Origin: CAXXXW01 sp963665555
GTDB lineage: Bacteria > Pseudomonadota > Alphaproteobacteria > Thalassobaculales > Thalassobaculaceae
NCBI GenBank assembly: GCA_963665555.2
Contig: OY762308.1
Location: 3,162,001 to 3,226,000, forward strand
Length of the DNA: 64,000 nucleotides
Reading direction: 5' to 3'
This document shows positions 53,180-61,666 of the stretch, piece by piece. Positions within the stretch are counted from its first letter, which is position 1; each line of letters starts with the position of its first letter. The position numbers and the translations under genes were made by a program. The notes below the pieces were generated by a model, which saw only the letters and a program-made list of their open reading frames with translations, was not told where the DNA came from and made no database searches.

Positions 53180-53767
53180 GTGTCGCAAGTAGGGGAAAAC
53201 GCCCGCGCGCTCGTGCTGAACGCGGATTTCCAGCCGCTCAGCTATTTTCCGCTGTCGCTGTGGAACTGGCGGGACGCCGTGAAGGCGGTGTTCCTCGACC
53301 GGGTGAACACGCTGTCGGAATACGACCGCGTGGTGCGCTCGCCGAGCTTCGAGATGCGGCTGCCCAGCGTCATCGCGCTCAAGGAGTACGCGCCGAACGC
53401 CCGCCGCCCGGCCTTCACCCGGTTCAATGTCTTCCTGCGCGACCGTTTCCGCTGCCAGTATTGCGGCGGGCGGCTGCCGGCGCACGAACTGACCTTCGAC
53501 CATGTGGTCCCGCGCTCGCGCGGCGGGCGGACCGGCTGGGCCAATGTCGTCACCGCCTGCGCCCGCTGCAACCTGCGCAAGGGCAACCGGCTGCCGGCCG
53601 ACGCACGGATGCGCCCGGCCCGGACGCCGCGCGCGCCGACCGCCTGGGAGTTGCGGGAGAAGGGCCGCGCCTTCCCGCCCAACTACCTGCACGAAAGCTG
53701 GCGGGACTACCTCTACTGGGACAGCGAACTCGAACAGGACCCGCCCGACCCGGCGGCGCCCCCCTGA
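53180..53767 (+). CDS. HNH endonuclease family protein
   Basis: This 195-residue protein carries a central HNH domain: CQYCGGRLPAHELTFDHVVPRSRGG, a conserved asparagine in WANVVTACARCNLRKGN and paired zinc cysteines. The N-terminal ALVLNADFQPLSYFPLSLWNWRDAVKAVF is typical of a family present once in most alphaproteobacteria and not tied to phage defence. The start is GTG 53180 with GAGGGGGGAA upstream. Its role is unknown. Confidence 0.88.
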   Translation: MSQVGENARALVLNADFQPLSYFPLSLWNWRDAVKAVFLDRVNTLSEYDRVVRSPSFEMRLPSVIALKEYAPNARRPAFTRFNVFLRDRFRCQYCGGRLPAHELTFDHVVPRSRGGRTGWANVVTACARCNLRKGNRLPADARMRPARTPRAPTAWELREKGRAFPPNYLHESWRDYLYWDSELEQDPPDPAAPP

Positions 53768-53797
53768 ATCGCGCGGGCGGGGCGCGCCCGGCCCCGC

Positions 53798-54139
53798 CTA
53801 CTTCTCCGCCGCCGGGAGGCCGAGCCGGCCCTCGATCCGGCCGACGCGCGAATTGAGCTCCCGAAGCGCCGCTTCGGCGCCATCCATCCGGCCTTGCAGC
53901 CCCGTCATCCGCGCTTCGAGGCCGGAGAAACGCGTGTCGAACCGCCTTTCGAGGCTGGAGAAGCGCGCGTCGAACTGCCTTTCGAGGCTGTCGATGCGGG
54001 CGCCGATGTTGTTTCCGACGCCGAGGATCGCGACGATTATCGCCGCGACTCCCAGCAACATGCGCAGGTCGTCGCGCCACGGCGGGGCCGCCCTGGCGGT
54101 CCGGCCGGCGGAGGTCGATGGATAGGCTTCCGTCGCCAT
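53798..54139 (-). CDS. Small membrane-anchored coiled-coil protein, copy A of a tandem duplication
   Basis: This 113-residue protein has one membrane segment near the N-terminus (MLLGVAAIIVAILGVGNNIG). A coiled coil follows with heptad-like RIDSLERQFDARFSSLERRF, ending in a short charged tail. It is nearly identical to its neighbour at 54155 over the membrane segment and first coil. It has an extra stretch of coil that copy B lacks. The function is unknown; such proteins may form membrane-tethered homo-oligomers. Confidence 0.72.
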   Translation of the reverse strand: MATEAYPSTSAGRTARAAPPWRDDLRMLLGVAAIIVAILGVGNNIGARIDSLERQFDARFSSLERRFDTRFSGLEARMTGLQGRMDGAEAALRELNSRVGRIEGRLGLPAAEK

Positions 54140-54154
54140 GGCGTTCTCCCGCGC

Positions 54155-54481
54155 CTACTTCTCGGCCGCGCCGGCCGGCGGCCGCGCCATGACATCGAGC
54201 CGGCCCTCGACCCGGCCGAGGCGCGAGTTGTTCTGACGGAGTCCCGCTTCGACGCCGCCCATCCGGCTCTCCAAGCTCGTCATTCGCGTCTCGATGCTCA
54301 AGAGGCGCGCGTCGAACTGCCTTTCGAGGCTGTCGATGCGGGCGCCGATGTTGTTTCCGACGCCGAGGATCGCGACGATTATCGCGGCGACTCCCAGCAA
54401 CATGCGCAAGTCGTCGCGCCATGCCGGAGCCGCTCCGGAGGTCCGGTCGGCGGGGGTCGATGGATAGGCTTCCGTCGCCAT
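54155..54481 (-). CDS. Small membrane-anchored coiled-coil protein, copy B of a tandem duplication
   Basis: This 108-residue protein parallels copy A: MATEAYPSTPADRTSG, a membrane segment MLLGVAAIIVAILGVGNNIG, then RIDSLERQFDARLLSIETRM and more coil, ending in a short Ala/Pro tail. ATG 54481 is the position equivalent to the copy A start; an in-frame extension to 54520 is unlikely. The function is unknown. Confidence 0.72.
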   Translation of the reverse strand: MATEAYPSTPADRTSGAAPAWRDDLRMLLGVAAIIVAILGVGNNIGARIDSLERQFDARLLSIETRMTSLESRMGGVEAGLRQNNSRLGRVEGRLDVMARPPAGAAEK

Positions 54482-54571
54482 GGAGTTCTTCCGTGTCCTT
54501 GGGGGACTATCGCACCCCACTATAGCGCCCCGCCGCGCCGGCGGGCGGAAAAAGCGCGGGCCGGCGGCCCC

Positions 54572-55123
54572 TCAGACGCGCTCCGACAGGCGGATCGCGG
54601 CGCGGCAGCCGGCCTGGATGGCGCGGCGCAGGACGGGGTAGCCGACCGCGCGTTCGCCGCCGCGCGCGCGGGCCGTCTCGCGGTGCTCGCGCTCCTCGGC
54701 GCGGAACGCCTCGATGGTTTCGCGCAGTTCCGCCTCGTCGTCGCCGAGGCGTTCGGCCTGGCGGGCGTAGTGGTCGTCGATGACGTCCTCGACCGCGATC
54801 GTGCAGGCCATCGCCGCCCTGGGGCCGAGCAGCGCGGTCCCCGCGCCGAGCGCGAAGCCGGCCGCGCTCCACAGCGGCGACAGCGCCGTCGGCCGGATCC
54901 GGCGTTCGACGAGCATCCGCTCGAAGGCGGCGAGGTGGCGCTCCTCCTGCTCCTTCATCTCGCGGATCGCCGGCCCGGCGGCGCTCCGGCCGAGCACCGC
55001 CAGCTGGCCCTCGTAGATGCGCCGCGCGCCGAACTCCCCGGCGTGGTCCACGCGCACGATCCGCGCGACGAGCTCCTCGCGCGTGGGGTCGCCGGGCAGG
55101 CGGTCCTCGGCGGTTCCGGTCAT
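54572..55123 (-). CDS. coq7: Demethoxyubiquinone hydroxylase (Coq7 family)
   Basis: This 183-residue di-iron enzyme hydroxylates the ubiquinone ring. The carboxylate-bridged iron site is visible in VDHAGEFGARRIYEGQL, KEQEERHLAAFERML and AVEDVIDDHYARQ, with a further glutamate/histidine pair in EEREHRE. Its start overlaps the dsbB stop by four bases. The dsbB-coq7 pairing recurs in alphaproteobacteria. Confidence 0.93.
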   Translation of the reverse strand: MTGTAEDRLPGDPTREELVARIVRVDHAGEFGARRIYEGQLAVLGRSAAGPAIREMKEQEERHLAAFERMLVERRIRPTALSPLWSAAGFALGAGTALLGPRAAMACTIAVEDVIDDHYARQAERLGDDEAELRETIEAFRAEEREHRETARARGGERAVGYPVLRRAIQAGCRAAIRLSERV

Positions 55124-55650
55124 GGCGTTCCTCCGGCGCGGGCGGGGTCCGGGCGGATGGCGGCCCGCGCGCCCAGGAGCGCGAACACGGCCAGGCCGGC
55201 CGACGCGACCATGTTGTATCCCGCCATCGAGATTCCGAAAAGCGACCAGGCGACCTCGTCGCAGCGGACGACCGGCCGGGCGAGCAGTTGCGCGCGCAAC
55301 TCGGCGGCGGTCGCGGCGGTCGCGGTCGCGCCGCAACCGGCCGTCCCCTCCCACCAGCGCTGCTCGACGCCGACATGGAACCCGGCGATCCCGGCCCCCG
55401 CCAGCAGCGCCGCCCCCGCCAGCGCGAGCGCGCCGGCCGCGAGCCGCTCCCGCCCGGCCGGCGCCAGCGCGGCCCCCGCCGCCAGCAGGAGCACCGCCGC
55501 GTGGGGAACCCGCTGGTAGAGGCAAAGCTCGCAGGGATGCAGGCCGCCCAGGTGCTGGAAGGCGAGCGCGCCGGCCAGCAGCGCGCCGGAGCCGGCGAAC
55601 AGCGGGACCGCCGACGCGCGGATGGGAGAAGCGGCGATGTCGAGGGCCAT
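55120..55650 (-). CDS. dsbB: Disulfide bond formation protein DsbB
   Basis: This 176-residue inner-membrane protein of four helices reoxidises DsbA and passes electrons to ubiquinone. The first redox pair is Cys40/Cys43 in HPCELCLYQR and the second is Cys106/Cys130 in the periplasmic loop. It is translationally coupled to coq7 (four-base overlap), a suggestive link because DsbB needs quinone. Confidence 0.93.
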   Translation of the reverse strand: MALDIAASPIRASAVPLFAGSGALLAGALAFQHLGGLHPCELCLYQRVPHAAVLLLAAGAALAPAGRERLAAGALALAGAALLAGAGIAGFHVGVEQRWWEGTAGCGATATAATAAELRAQLLARPVVRCDEVAWSLFGISMAGYNMVASAGLAVFALLGARAAIRPDPARAGGTP

Positions 55651-55704
55651 CGGGGCGTCCCGGCCTGTTCCGTTCCGCGCCGGCCGGTCTCGCGCCGGCC
55701 GGGC

Positions 55705-56286
55705 CTATCCCAGGAATTTGAGGGCGGCGAAGCCGCCGATCAAGAGCGCGAGGAAAACGATCGTCGCGAGGCCGAGCCGGCGCTCCACGGCGTCGCGGAT
55801 CGCGGGGCCGAACCGCCACAGCAGCCCGGCCACCAGGAAGAAGCGCAACCCCCGCGCCAGCACCGACGCCGCCACGAACACGGCGAGGTCGAGCCGGACC
55901 GCGCCGCTGGCGATCGTGACGACCTTGTAGGGGAAGGGCGTCAGCCCGGCCCCGAAGACGATCCACGCGCCCCATTCGCCGTAGCGGGCGGCGAACCCGG
56001 CGAATTTCGCGCCATGGCCGTAGAGGTCGAGCAGCGGCCGGCCGACGGCCTCGAACAGGAACAGGCCGATCGCGTATCCGGCGACGCCGCCCGCCACCGA
56101 GGCGGCCGTGCAGATCGCCGCGAGCGAGAGCCAGCGCGCCCGGTCGGCCAGCACCATCGGGGCCAGCATCGCGTCCGGCGGGACCGGGAAGACCGAACTC
56201 TCGACGAAGGCCACGAGCGCGAGCCAGAGCCGCGCGCGGGGATGCGCGGCGGCGGCCAGCGTGCGGTCGTAGAGGGCGCGGAGCAT
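55705..56286 (-). CDS. DedA-family / YqaA-like membrane protein
   Basis: This 193-residue protein has the VTT/SNARE-associated fold: FVESSVFPVPPDAMLAPMVL near residue 28, then GVAGYAIGLFLFEAVGRPL, then GAGLTPFPYKVVTIASGAVRLDL. A final membrane segment closes the protein. Members are thought to move phospholipids or undecaprenyl phosphate. It is divergent from the TRAP binding-protein gene. Confidence 0.88.
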   Translation of the reverse strand: MLRALYDRTLAAAAHPRARLWLALVAFVESSVFPVPPDAMLAPMVLADRARWLSLAAICTAASVAGGVAGYAIGLFLFEAVGRPLLDLYGHGAKFAGFAARYGEWGAWIVFGAGLTPFPYKVVTIASGAVRLDLAVFVAASVLARGLRFFLVAGLLWRFGPAIRDAVERRLGLATIVFLALLIGGFAALKFLG

Positions 56287-56393
56287 CCGGGGTTCCGGCG
56301 GGAGGACGGTGCGGCTAACTAGCGCCCGCCCGGCGCCGGGGCAAGGCGGGCGGGCGGGCGGAGGAAAAAATCGGCGGTCCGGCGCCGCTTGAG

Positions 56394-56422
56394 TTGACGG
56401 GCCGGCCCCGCTCGGACATGAT
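56394..56422 (+). promoter_or_regulatory. Candidate sigma-70 promoter for TRAP operon 2
   Basis: TTGACG (56394-56399) and CATGAT (56417-56422) are separated by 17 bases in the 258-base gap between the divergent DedA-like gene and dctP. Transcription would begin near 56429, giving a leader of about 115 bases. The -35 is good and the -10 moderate. Confidence 0.42.
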
Positions 56423-56544
56423 CCGGCGCGGTCCGGCGGACCGCCGGGCGGAACCGGCGGCCGGAGGCGCGGAGCGAAGGCGCTCCGGGGGGCCGCCCGG
56501 TCCGGGCGGGCCGGGCGCGACAAGGCAGGGAAAGGAAACTCGCA

Positions 56545-57594
56545 ATGCGGAAAACCATCATCGCGCTCGGCGCCGTCGGCTTCGCCGCCGCCGGGCTGGC
56601 CGGGACCGGACTGCCGGCCCCCGCCGGGGCCCAGGAGGTCCAGGGGCCGGAGATCACGTGGCGCATGTCGCTCTGGGGCAAGCCGCGCGCCTTCACGGCG
56701 GCGCCGGAACATGTCTCCAAGACGGTGGCCGAGAAGACCGGCGGCAATTTCGAGATCAAGCTGTACTACGGCCAGCAGATCTCGAAGAGCAAGGAGAACC
56801 TCGACGGCATCTCCGTCGGCGCCTTCGAGATGGCGGTGTTCTGCGCCTCCTACCATCCGGGCAAGAACGCGCCGCTCAACGTGCTCGACCTGCCGTTCCT
56901 CCCCCTCGGCGACCTCGACGTGATGCGCAAGGTGCACGACGCGGTGTACAGCCATCCGTCCTCGACGGCCGCGCTGGCGCAGTGGAACGCGAAAATCTAC
57001 ATGTCGATGATGCTGCCCCAGTACGAGTACATGGGCAAGGGCGACCCGCCGCAGAGCGTCGCCGACTTCGAGGGCAAGCGGCTGCGCGCGCTCGGCGGCA
57101 TGGGCGACGCGGCGGTGAAGATCGGCGCGACGCCGACCACCATGCCGGCCTCCGAGGTCTACACCGCGCTGCAGCGCGGCACGGTGGACGCGATCGGCTT
57201 CCCGTTCACCTACACCTTCGCCGCCTACAAGCTCGACGAGATCTCGGACTGGTACACCACCAACATGTCGCTCGGCACGGTGAACTGCCCGATCGTCTTC
57301 AACATCGAGTCCTACGAGGCGCTGCCCGACCAGTACAAGCAGCTGCTGGACGACGTGCGCGACGGCGCCTACGAGGCGCAGAAGGCGGCCTACGCGGCCA
57401 AGGACAAGATCAACATCGAGAAATGGGCCAACGACCCCGACCTGGTCGCGGTCGAGATCCCCGAGGCCGAGATGGCCGAGTTCCGCCGGGTCGGCGGCCA
57501 GCCGGTCTGGGAGGAATGGGTGGCCAAGAACGAGGGCCGGGTTCCCGCGCGGGAGCTGCTCGACCTCGTGCTGAGCACGGCGGCGGGCGGCTGA
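56545..57594 (+). CDS. TRAP transporter substrate-binding protein, DctP family
   Basis: This 349-residue precursor has a signal peptide (about residues 1-30, ending LPAPAGAQ). Its binding domain shows NFEIKLYYGQQISKSKENLDGI, then FEGKRLRALGGMGDAAVKIG and EVYTALQRGTVDAIGFPFTY. The GKRLRALG arginine is the probable carboxylate contact. AGGGAAAGGAAACTCGCA precedes the ATG. It differs clearly from the binding protein of operon 1, so a different organic acid is likely. Confidence 0.94.
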   Translation: MRKTIIALGAVGFAAAGLAGTGLPAPAGAQEVQGPEITWRMSLWGKPRAFTAAPEHVSKTVAEKTGGNFEIKLYYGQQISKSKENLDGISVGAFEMAVFCASYHPGKNAPLNVLDLPFLPLGDLDVMRKVHDAVYSHPSSTAALAQWNAKIYMSMMLPQYEYMGKGDPPQSVADFEGKRLRALGGMGDAAVKIGATPTTMPASEVYTALQRGTVDAIGFPFTYTFAAYKLDEISDWYTTNMSLGTVNCPIVFNIESYEALPDQYKQLLDDVRDGAYEAQKAAYAAKDKINIEKWANDPDLVAVEIPEAEMAEFRRVGGQPVWEEWVAKNEGRVPARELLDLVLSTAAGG

Positions 57595-57677
57595 GCGCCA
57601 GCCGGTAACGGAACGGCGGAGGGTCGCCGGGCGGCGCGTCCGGCGGCCCTTCCCCTTTCGGGAAACGGAGCCTCGCC

Positions 57678-58334
57678 ATGGCGAGCATGGACACGCCGGC
57701 GCTTTCGCCCGGCGCCGCGCTGCTGGACAGGATCGACAAGGCGGTCTTCAAGGTCGAGAGCGGGTTCAACCTCGCCTCGGCGATCGTCATCCTGTTGCTG
57801 ATGCTGCTGGCGGTGGTGCAGGTTGTCGGCCGCAAGGCGTTCGACGTGCCGATCCGCGGCTATGTGGACTGGGTGGAGTTCGCGATGGCGATCTTCGCCT
57901 TCCTGTCCATCGCCTACACGCAGCGGCTCGGCGGGCATGTGCGGATGGAGTTCTTCATCGGCCGGTTCTCCGGGCGCCTGCTGTGGGGGCTGGAGATCGT
58001 CGGCACGCTGATCGCGATGTTCGTGATCGCGGTGCTCGCCTGGTACGGCTACACGCATTTCCTGCGCGCCTGGAACATCGGCGACTCCTCGATCGACATC
58101 CAGCTGGCGATCTGGCCGGGCAAGCTGGTCGTCGTCATCGCCTTCATCAGCCTGCAGCTGCGCCTGTGGATACAGCTGGCCGGATTCATCCGGCTGTTCC
58201 TGCATCCCGACGCGGAGCCGGTCGCGGTGCCGAAGATCGAGACGGTGGACGAGCAGGCGCAACACGAGATCGACACCGGCCTCGCGGGCGAGGAGGAGAA
58301 GGTCGATATCGTCGGAAGCGGGGCGCGACGGTAA
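57678..58334 (+). CDS. TRAP transporter small permease, DctQ family
   Basis: This 218-residue protein has four membrane segments. It contains QVVGRKAFDVPIRGYVDWVEFAM and an RLGGHVRMEFFIG loop, both DctQ hallmarks. The C-terminal tail is long and acidic. It overlaps the start of the large permease by one base (TAATG). Confidence 0.92.
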   Translation: MASMDTPALSPGAALLDRIDKAVFKVESGFNLASAIVILLLMLLAVVQVVGRKAFDVPIRGYVDWVEFAMAIFAFLSIAYTQRLGGHVRMEFFIGRFSGRLLWGLEIVGTLIAMFVIAVLAWYGYTHFLRAWNIGDSSIDIQLAIWPGKLVVVIAFISLQLRLWIQLAGFIRLFLHPDAEPVAVPKIETVDEQAQHEIDTGLAGEEEKVDIVGSGARR

Positions 58335-59635
58335 TGGACGAATTCACGGTTGGCATCGTCGGCACGGCGGCGCTGCTGTTGCTGGTGTTCGGCGGCGTCC
58401 GCGTCTTCGTGGTCGCCGCCCTGATCGGGCTGCTGGGCACGGTCGCCATCATCGGCTGGAAGGCCGGCGCCGGCATCAGCGGCACGGTGCCGCACTCCAA
58501 GTCGATCAACTACGCGCTGAGCGTGCTGCCGATGTTCATCCTGATCGGCTTCATCGCCTACCATGGCGGGCTGACGCACGCGCTGTTCCGGGCCGCGCGG
58601 GCCTGGTTCGGCTGGGTGCCGGGCGGCCTCGCGGTGGCGAGCGTGTTCGCGACCGCCGGTTTCGCGGCCGTCTCCGGCGCCAGCACCGCGACGGCGGCGG
58701 TGTTCAGCCGGGTGGCGATCCCGCACATGCTGGACCACGGCTACGACCGCCGGCTGGCGGCCGGCGTGGTCGCGGCCGGCGGGACGCTGGCCTCGCTGAT
58801 CCCGCCGAGCGCGATCCTGGTGATCTACGCCATCATCGTCGAGGAATCGGTGGGCACGCTGATCCTCGCCGGGTTCATTCCGGGCGTGGTCTCGGCGATC
58901 ATCTACGCGCTGCTGATCATCGGCCAGTGCATGGTCAGGCCGGAACTCGGCCGCGCCATCCCCTCGCCGCCGCTCAGGGAGCGGTTCGCCAGCCTGCCCG
59001 GCACGGTCCCGATCTTCGTCGTCGTCGCGGTGATTTTCTACTCGATGTACTCCGGCACCGCGACGCCGACGGAGGCGGGCGCGCTCGGCGCCTTCGTGGT
59101 GCTGGTGGTCGCGCTGGCCCGGGGCATGAGGTGGGGCGCGCTGCGCGAGGCGCTGCTGGAGACCGCGAAGCTCACCGTGATGATCTTCGCGCTGATCTGG
59201 GGCGTGCTGATCTTCGTGCGCTTCCTCGGCTACGCCGGGCTGCCGCAGGCGTTCTCGGAATTCGTCGTCTCGCTGCCCTTCCCGCCGATCGTGGTGATGA
59301 TCCTGATCCTGTGCGGCTACGCCGTGCTGGGCATGTTCATGGACGCGATCGGGATGCTGCTGCTCACCCTGCCGGTGGTGCACCCGGCGGTGATCGCGCT
59401 CGGCTACGACCCGATCTGGTTCGGCATCATCGTGGTCAAGATGTGCGAGGTGTGCCTCATCACCCCGCCGGTGGGCCTCAACTGCTACGTGGTGAGCGCG
59501 GTCAGACCGGACATACCATTGGGCGACGTGTTCCGCGGCATCGGCCCGTTCTTCGCGGCCGACGTGGTGACGATCGCCCTGTTCCTCGCCTTTCCGGGAA
59601 TCGTGCTCTGGCTGCCGAACCTGGTGAACAGCTAG
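58334..59635 (+). CDS. TRAP transporter large permease, DctM family
   Basis: This 433-residue protein of about 12 membrane segments has LSVLPMFILIGFIAYHGGL, AAVSGASTATAAVFSRVAIP and LIPPSAILVIYAIIVEESVG. The C-terminal CLITPPVGLNCYVV is also typical. It is the ion-coupled channel of the second TRAP system. ATG 58334 shares one base with the DctQ stop. The operon ends here, convergent with the nitroreductase gene. Confidence 0.94.
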   Translation: MDEFTVGIVGTAALLLLVFGGVRVFVVAALIGLLGTVAIIGWKAGAGISGTVPHSKSINYALSVLPMFILIGFIAYHGGLTHALFRAARAWFGWVPGGLAVASVFATAGFAAVSGASTATAAVFSRVAIPHMLDHGYDRRLAAGVVAAGGTLASLIPPSAILVIYAIIVEESVGTLILAGFIPGVVSAIIYALLIIGQCMVRPELGRAIPSPPLRERFASLPGTVPIFVVVAVIFYSMYSGTATPTEAGALGAFVVLVVALARGMRWGALREALLETAKLTVMIFALIWGVLIFVRFLGYAGLPQAFSEFVVSLPFPPIVVMILILCGYAVLGMFMDAIGMLLLTLPVVHPAVIALGYDPIWFGIIVVKMCEVCLITPPVGLNCYVVSAVRPDIPLGDVFRGIGPFFAADVVTIALFLAFPGIVLWLPNLVNS

Positions 59636-59687
59636 GCCGGCCCGGCCGGGAGGGGCGGCTTCCCGCCGGGGCCGGCGCGGCGGCGGT

Positions 59688-60530
59688 TCAACCGAGGTCG
59701 AACCCCTTGCGCCGCAGATGGGCGGCGAGCTGCGCGCGCTCGGTCTTCGAGACCTGGCGCGCCTTGTCCTCGGACCAGCCGTAGAACCCGCCGGCGCCGT
59801 ATTCCGCGACATGGCGGCGCTTCTCCGGCGGGATCGAATAGCGCGCGTCGCGGCGGCGGTCGTAGGCGTCGATCTCGGCCTCCAGGGCGGAATCGTCGTA
59901 GCGGTCCACATGCACGTTCACCGAGGCCGGCAGCCGCAGGCTGACATAGCCCTCGGCGGCCGGGTATCCGGCGCACATGCCCGCCACCGGGAACACATGG
60001 TCCGGCAGGCCGAGCAGGTCCGACACGGCCTCGATATGGTTGCGCACCACGCTGATCGGGCAGCAGCCGAGGCCGGCCGCCTCCGCCGCCCGGACGAAGT
60101 TCATCAGCGCCAGCCCCGCGTCGAGCGCGGCGTTCAGGAAGGCGTCGAGGTGGTCGTTGGCGAAGGGCTTGCCGCGCATCTCGCAAATCCGCCGGATGCG
60201 CCGGCTGTCGCCGAGGAAGACCATGAAGACCGGGCAGGTCCCGATCCACGGCATCGAGGGGATGAGGTCGGCGATCGCCTTGCGCTTGTCCGCGTCGCGC
60301 AGCACGACGACCGCGCCCTGCTGCAGGTCCGACTTGCTGGGCGCGGAGAACGCGGCCGCCAGCAGCACCCGCAGCAACTCGTCCGGCACCGGCCGGTCGG
60401 AAAAGCGGCGATGGGTCCGGTGGCCCAGGATGCCGGCCAGTTCGCCCTCGGCGGGCATGTCGCGCCCGTCCTCCGTCGGGAGGCCGTAGCGGTGCTCGAT
60501 CGGGCCGGCGACGCCGCGCTGCTTGTCCAT
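59688..60530 (-). CDS. Nitroreductase family flavoprotein
   Basis: This 280-residue protein has the FMN-binding nitroreductase pattern. HRTHRRFSDRPVPDELLRVLLAAAFSAPSKSDLQQ is near residue 37. ALDAGLALMNFVRAAEAAGLGCCPI lies in the middle and GYPAAEGYVSLRLP toward the end. An extra C-terminal stretch of about 60 residues (YGWSEDKARQVSKTERAQL) is not standard. It should use NAD(P)H to reduce nitro compounds, quinones or enones. Its true substrate is unknown. Confidence 0.88.
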   Translation of the reverse strand: MDKQRGVAGPIEHRYGLPTEDGRDMPAEGELAGILGHRTHRRFSDRPVPDELLRVLLAAAFSAPSKSDLQQGAVVVLRDADKRKAIADLIPSMPWIGTCPVFMVFLGDSRRIRRICEMRGKPFANDHLDAFLNAALDAGLALMNFVRAAEAAGLGCCPISVVRNHIEAVSDLLGLPDHVFPVAGMCAGYPAAEGYVSLRLPASVNVHVDRYDDSALEAEIDAYDRRRDARYSIPPEKRRHVAEYGAGGFYGWSEDKARQVSKTERAQLAAHLRRKGFDLG

Positions 60531-60705
60531 CGCTCTCCGTCCGCGTCCGGTGTCCGGGAGCGGCCATGATGCCCGGACGGCGCGCCGGCGGGCAAGCGCG
60601 GGCGCGGCCCGGCGTTCCTTCCCGCTTCCGCGCGCCGCCGTCCCGCGCTATGACCCGCCCGCGCGACCCCCGGGGAAGCGGCAAGGACGCGGCAAGGAGG
60701 AGGCG

Positions 60706-61638
60706 ATGAAGATCGGCATTATCGGGTGCGGGGCCATGGGATCGGTCTACGCCGCCCTGCTGGCGGACGCCGGCAACGAGGTCTGGGCCATCGACGCCTG
60801 GCGGGAGCATGTGGACGCGATCCGGGCGAACGGCCTGCGCCTCCAGGGCGCGAGCGGCGACCGCGTCGTCCGGATCGCCGCCACGACCGACGCGGCCGAG
60901 GCCGGGGAGTGCGAACTGGTTATCGTCGCCACCAAGGCGGACGGCGTGGCCTCGGCCGCGCGGGCGGCGGCCGGGATCGCCGGGCCGGACAGCACGATCC
61001 TCACCATCCAGAACGGCCTCGGCGCCGCCGACCGGATCGCCGAGGCGATCGACGCCTCGAAAGTGCTGATCGGCGTCGTCGGCGGTTTCGGCGCCTCGAT
61101 CGTCGCGCCCGGCCACGCGCACCACAACGGGATGCAGCTGGTGCGGATCGGCGAGATGGGCGGCGGCGAGAGCGCGCGGCTGCGCCGGGTGGTCGATACG
61201 TGGAGCCGGGCCGGCTTCACCGCGCGCGGCTATCCCGACATCCACAAGATGATCTGGGAGAAATTCGTCTGCAACGTGACCTACAGCGGCCCCTGCGCGC
61301 TCACGAACCTGACCATCGGCCAGGTCCAGGCCAGCCCGGAGGCCTGGGGGATCGCGCTCTCCTGCGCCCGCGAGGCGGACGCCGTGGCGCGCGCCAGGGG
61401 GATCGCGCTCGGCTTCGACGACGTGGACGCCTATGTGCGCGATTTCGGCGCGGCGATGCCGGACGCGCGGCCCTCCATGCTGCTCGACCACCTGGCCGGG
61501 CGGCGGTCCGAGATCGACGCGATCAACGGCGCGGTGCCGGTCGAGGCGGCGAAGGCGGGCATGGCCGCGCCGGTCAACGCGACGGTCTCCGGCCTGGTGC
61601 GGGCCAAGGAGGCGGGGTTCGAGGCGGGAGCCGCCTGA
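60706..61638 (+). CDS. Ketopantoate reductase family protein (ApbA/PanE-like)
   Basis: This 310-residue NADP-dependent dehydrogenase has the N-terminal Rossmann motif IGIIGCGAMGSVYAALLADAG. VIVATKADGV and ILTIQNGLGAADRI follow. KFVCNVTYSGPCALTNLTIG carries the conserved lysine and asparagine. AAGGAGGAGGCG gives an excellent ribosome-binding site for ATG 60706. Many paralogues act on other 2-oxo acids, so a role in pantothenate synthesis is not certain; the gene is followed by catabolic-looking genes. Confidence 0.88.
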   Translation: MKIGIIGCGAMGSVYAALLADAGNEVWAIDAWREHVDAIRANGLRLQGASGDRVVRIAATTDAAEAGECELVIVATKADGVASAARAAAGIAGPDSTILTIQNGLGAADRIAEAIDASKVLIGVVGGFGASIVAPGHAHHNGMQLVRIGEMGGGESARLRRVVDTWSRAGFTARGYPDIHKMIWEKFVCNVTYSGPCALTNLTIGQVQASPEAWGIALSCAREADAVARARGIALGFDDVDAYVRDFGAAMPDARPSMLLDHLAGRRSEIDAINGAVPVEAAKAGMAAPVNATVSGLVRAKEAGFEAGAA

Positions 61639-61666
61639 AGCCGGGCGGCCCCGCCGGCCCGGCGCG

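Larger units (their letters stand above)
53798..54481 (-). repeat. Direct tandem duplication of a coiled-coil gene
   Basis: Two copies of an approximately 342-base unit lie head to tail (start codons 54139 and 54481). About 120 bases covering the membrane segment and first coil (around 53963-54080 versus 54305-54422) differ at only a few positions. The 3' ends have drifted, mainly by a length change in the coil. This indicates a fairly recent gene duplication. Confidence 0.8.

Noticed and set aside
53180..53767. Assigning the HNH protein near 53 kb as a defence nuclease
   Set aside because: Its architecture is that of a family carried by most alphaproteobacteria as a single conserved copy, with no coupled defence gene.
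59652..59668. GC hairpin (GGCGG/CCGCC with a four-base loop) between the convergent TRAP and nitroreductase genes as a terminator
   Set aside because: The stem is only five pairs and there is no T-run on either strand; such hairpins are expected by chance at this GC content.
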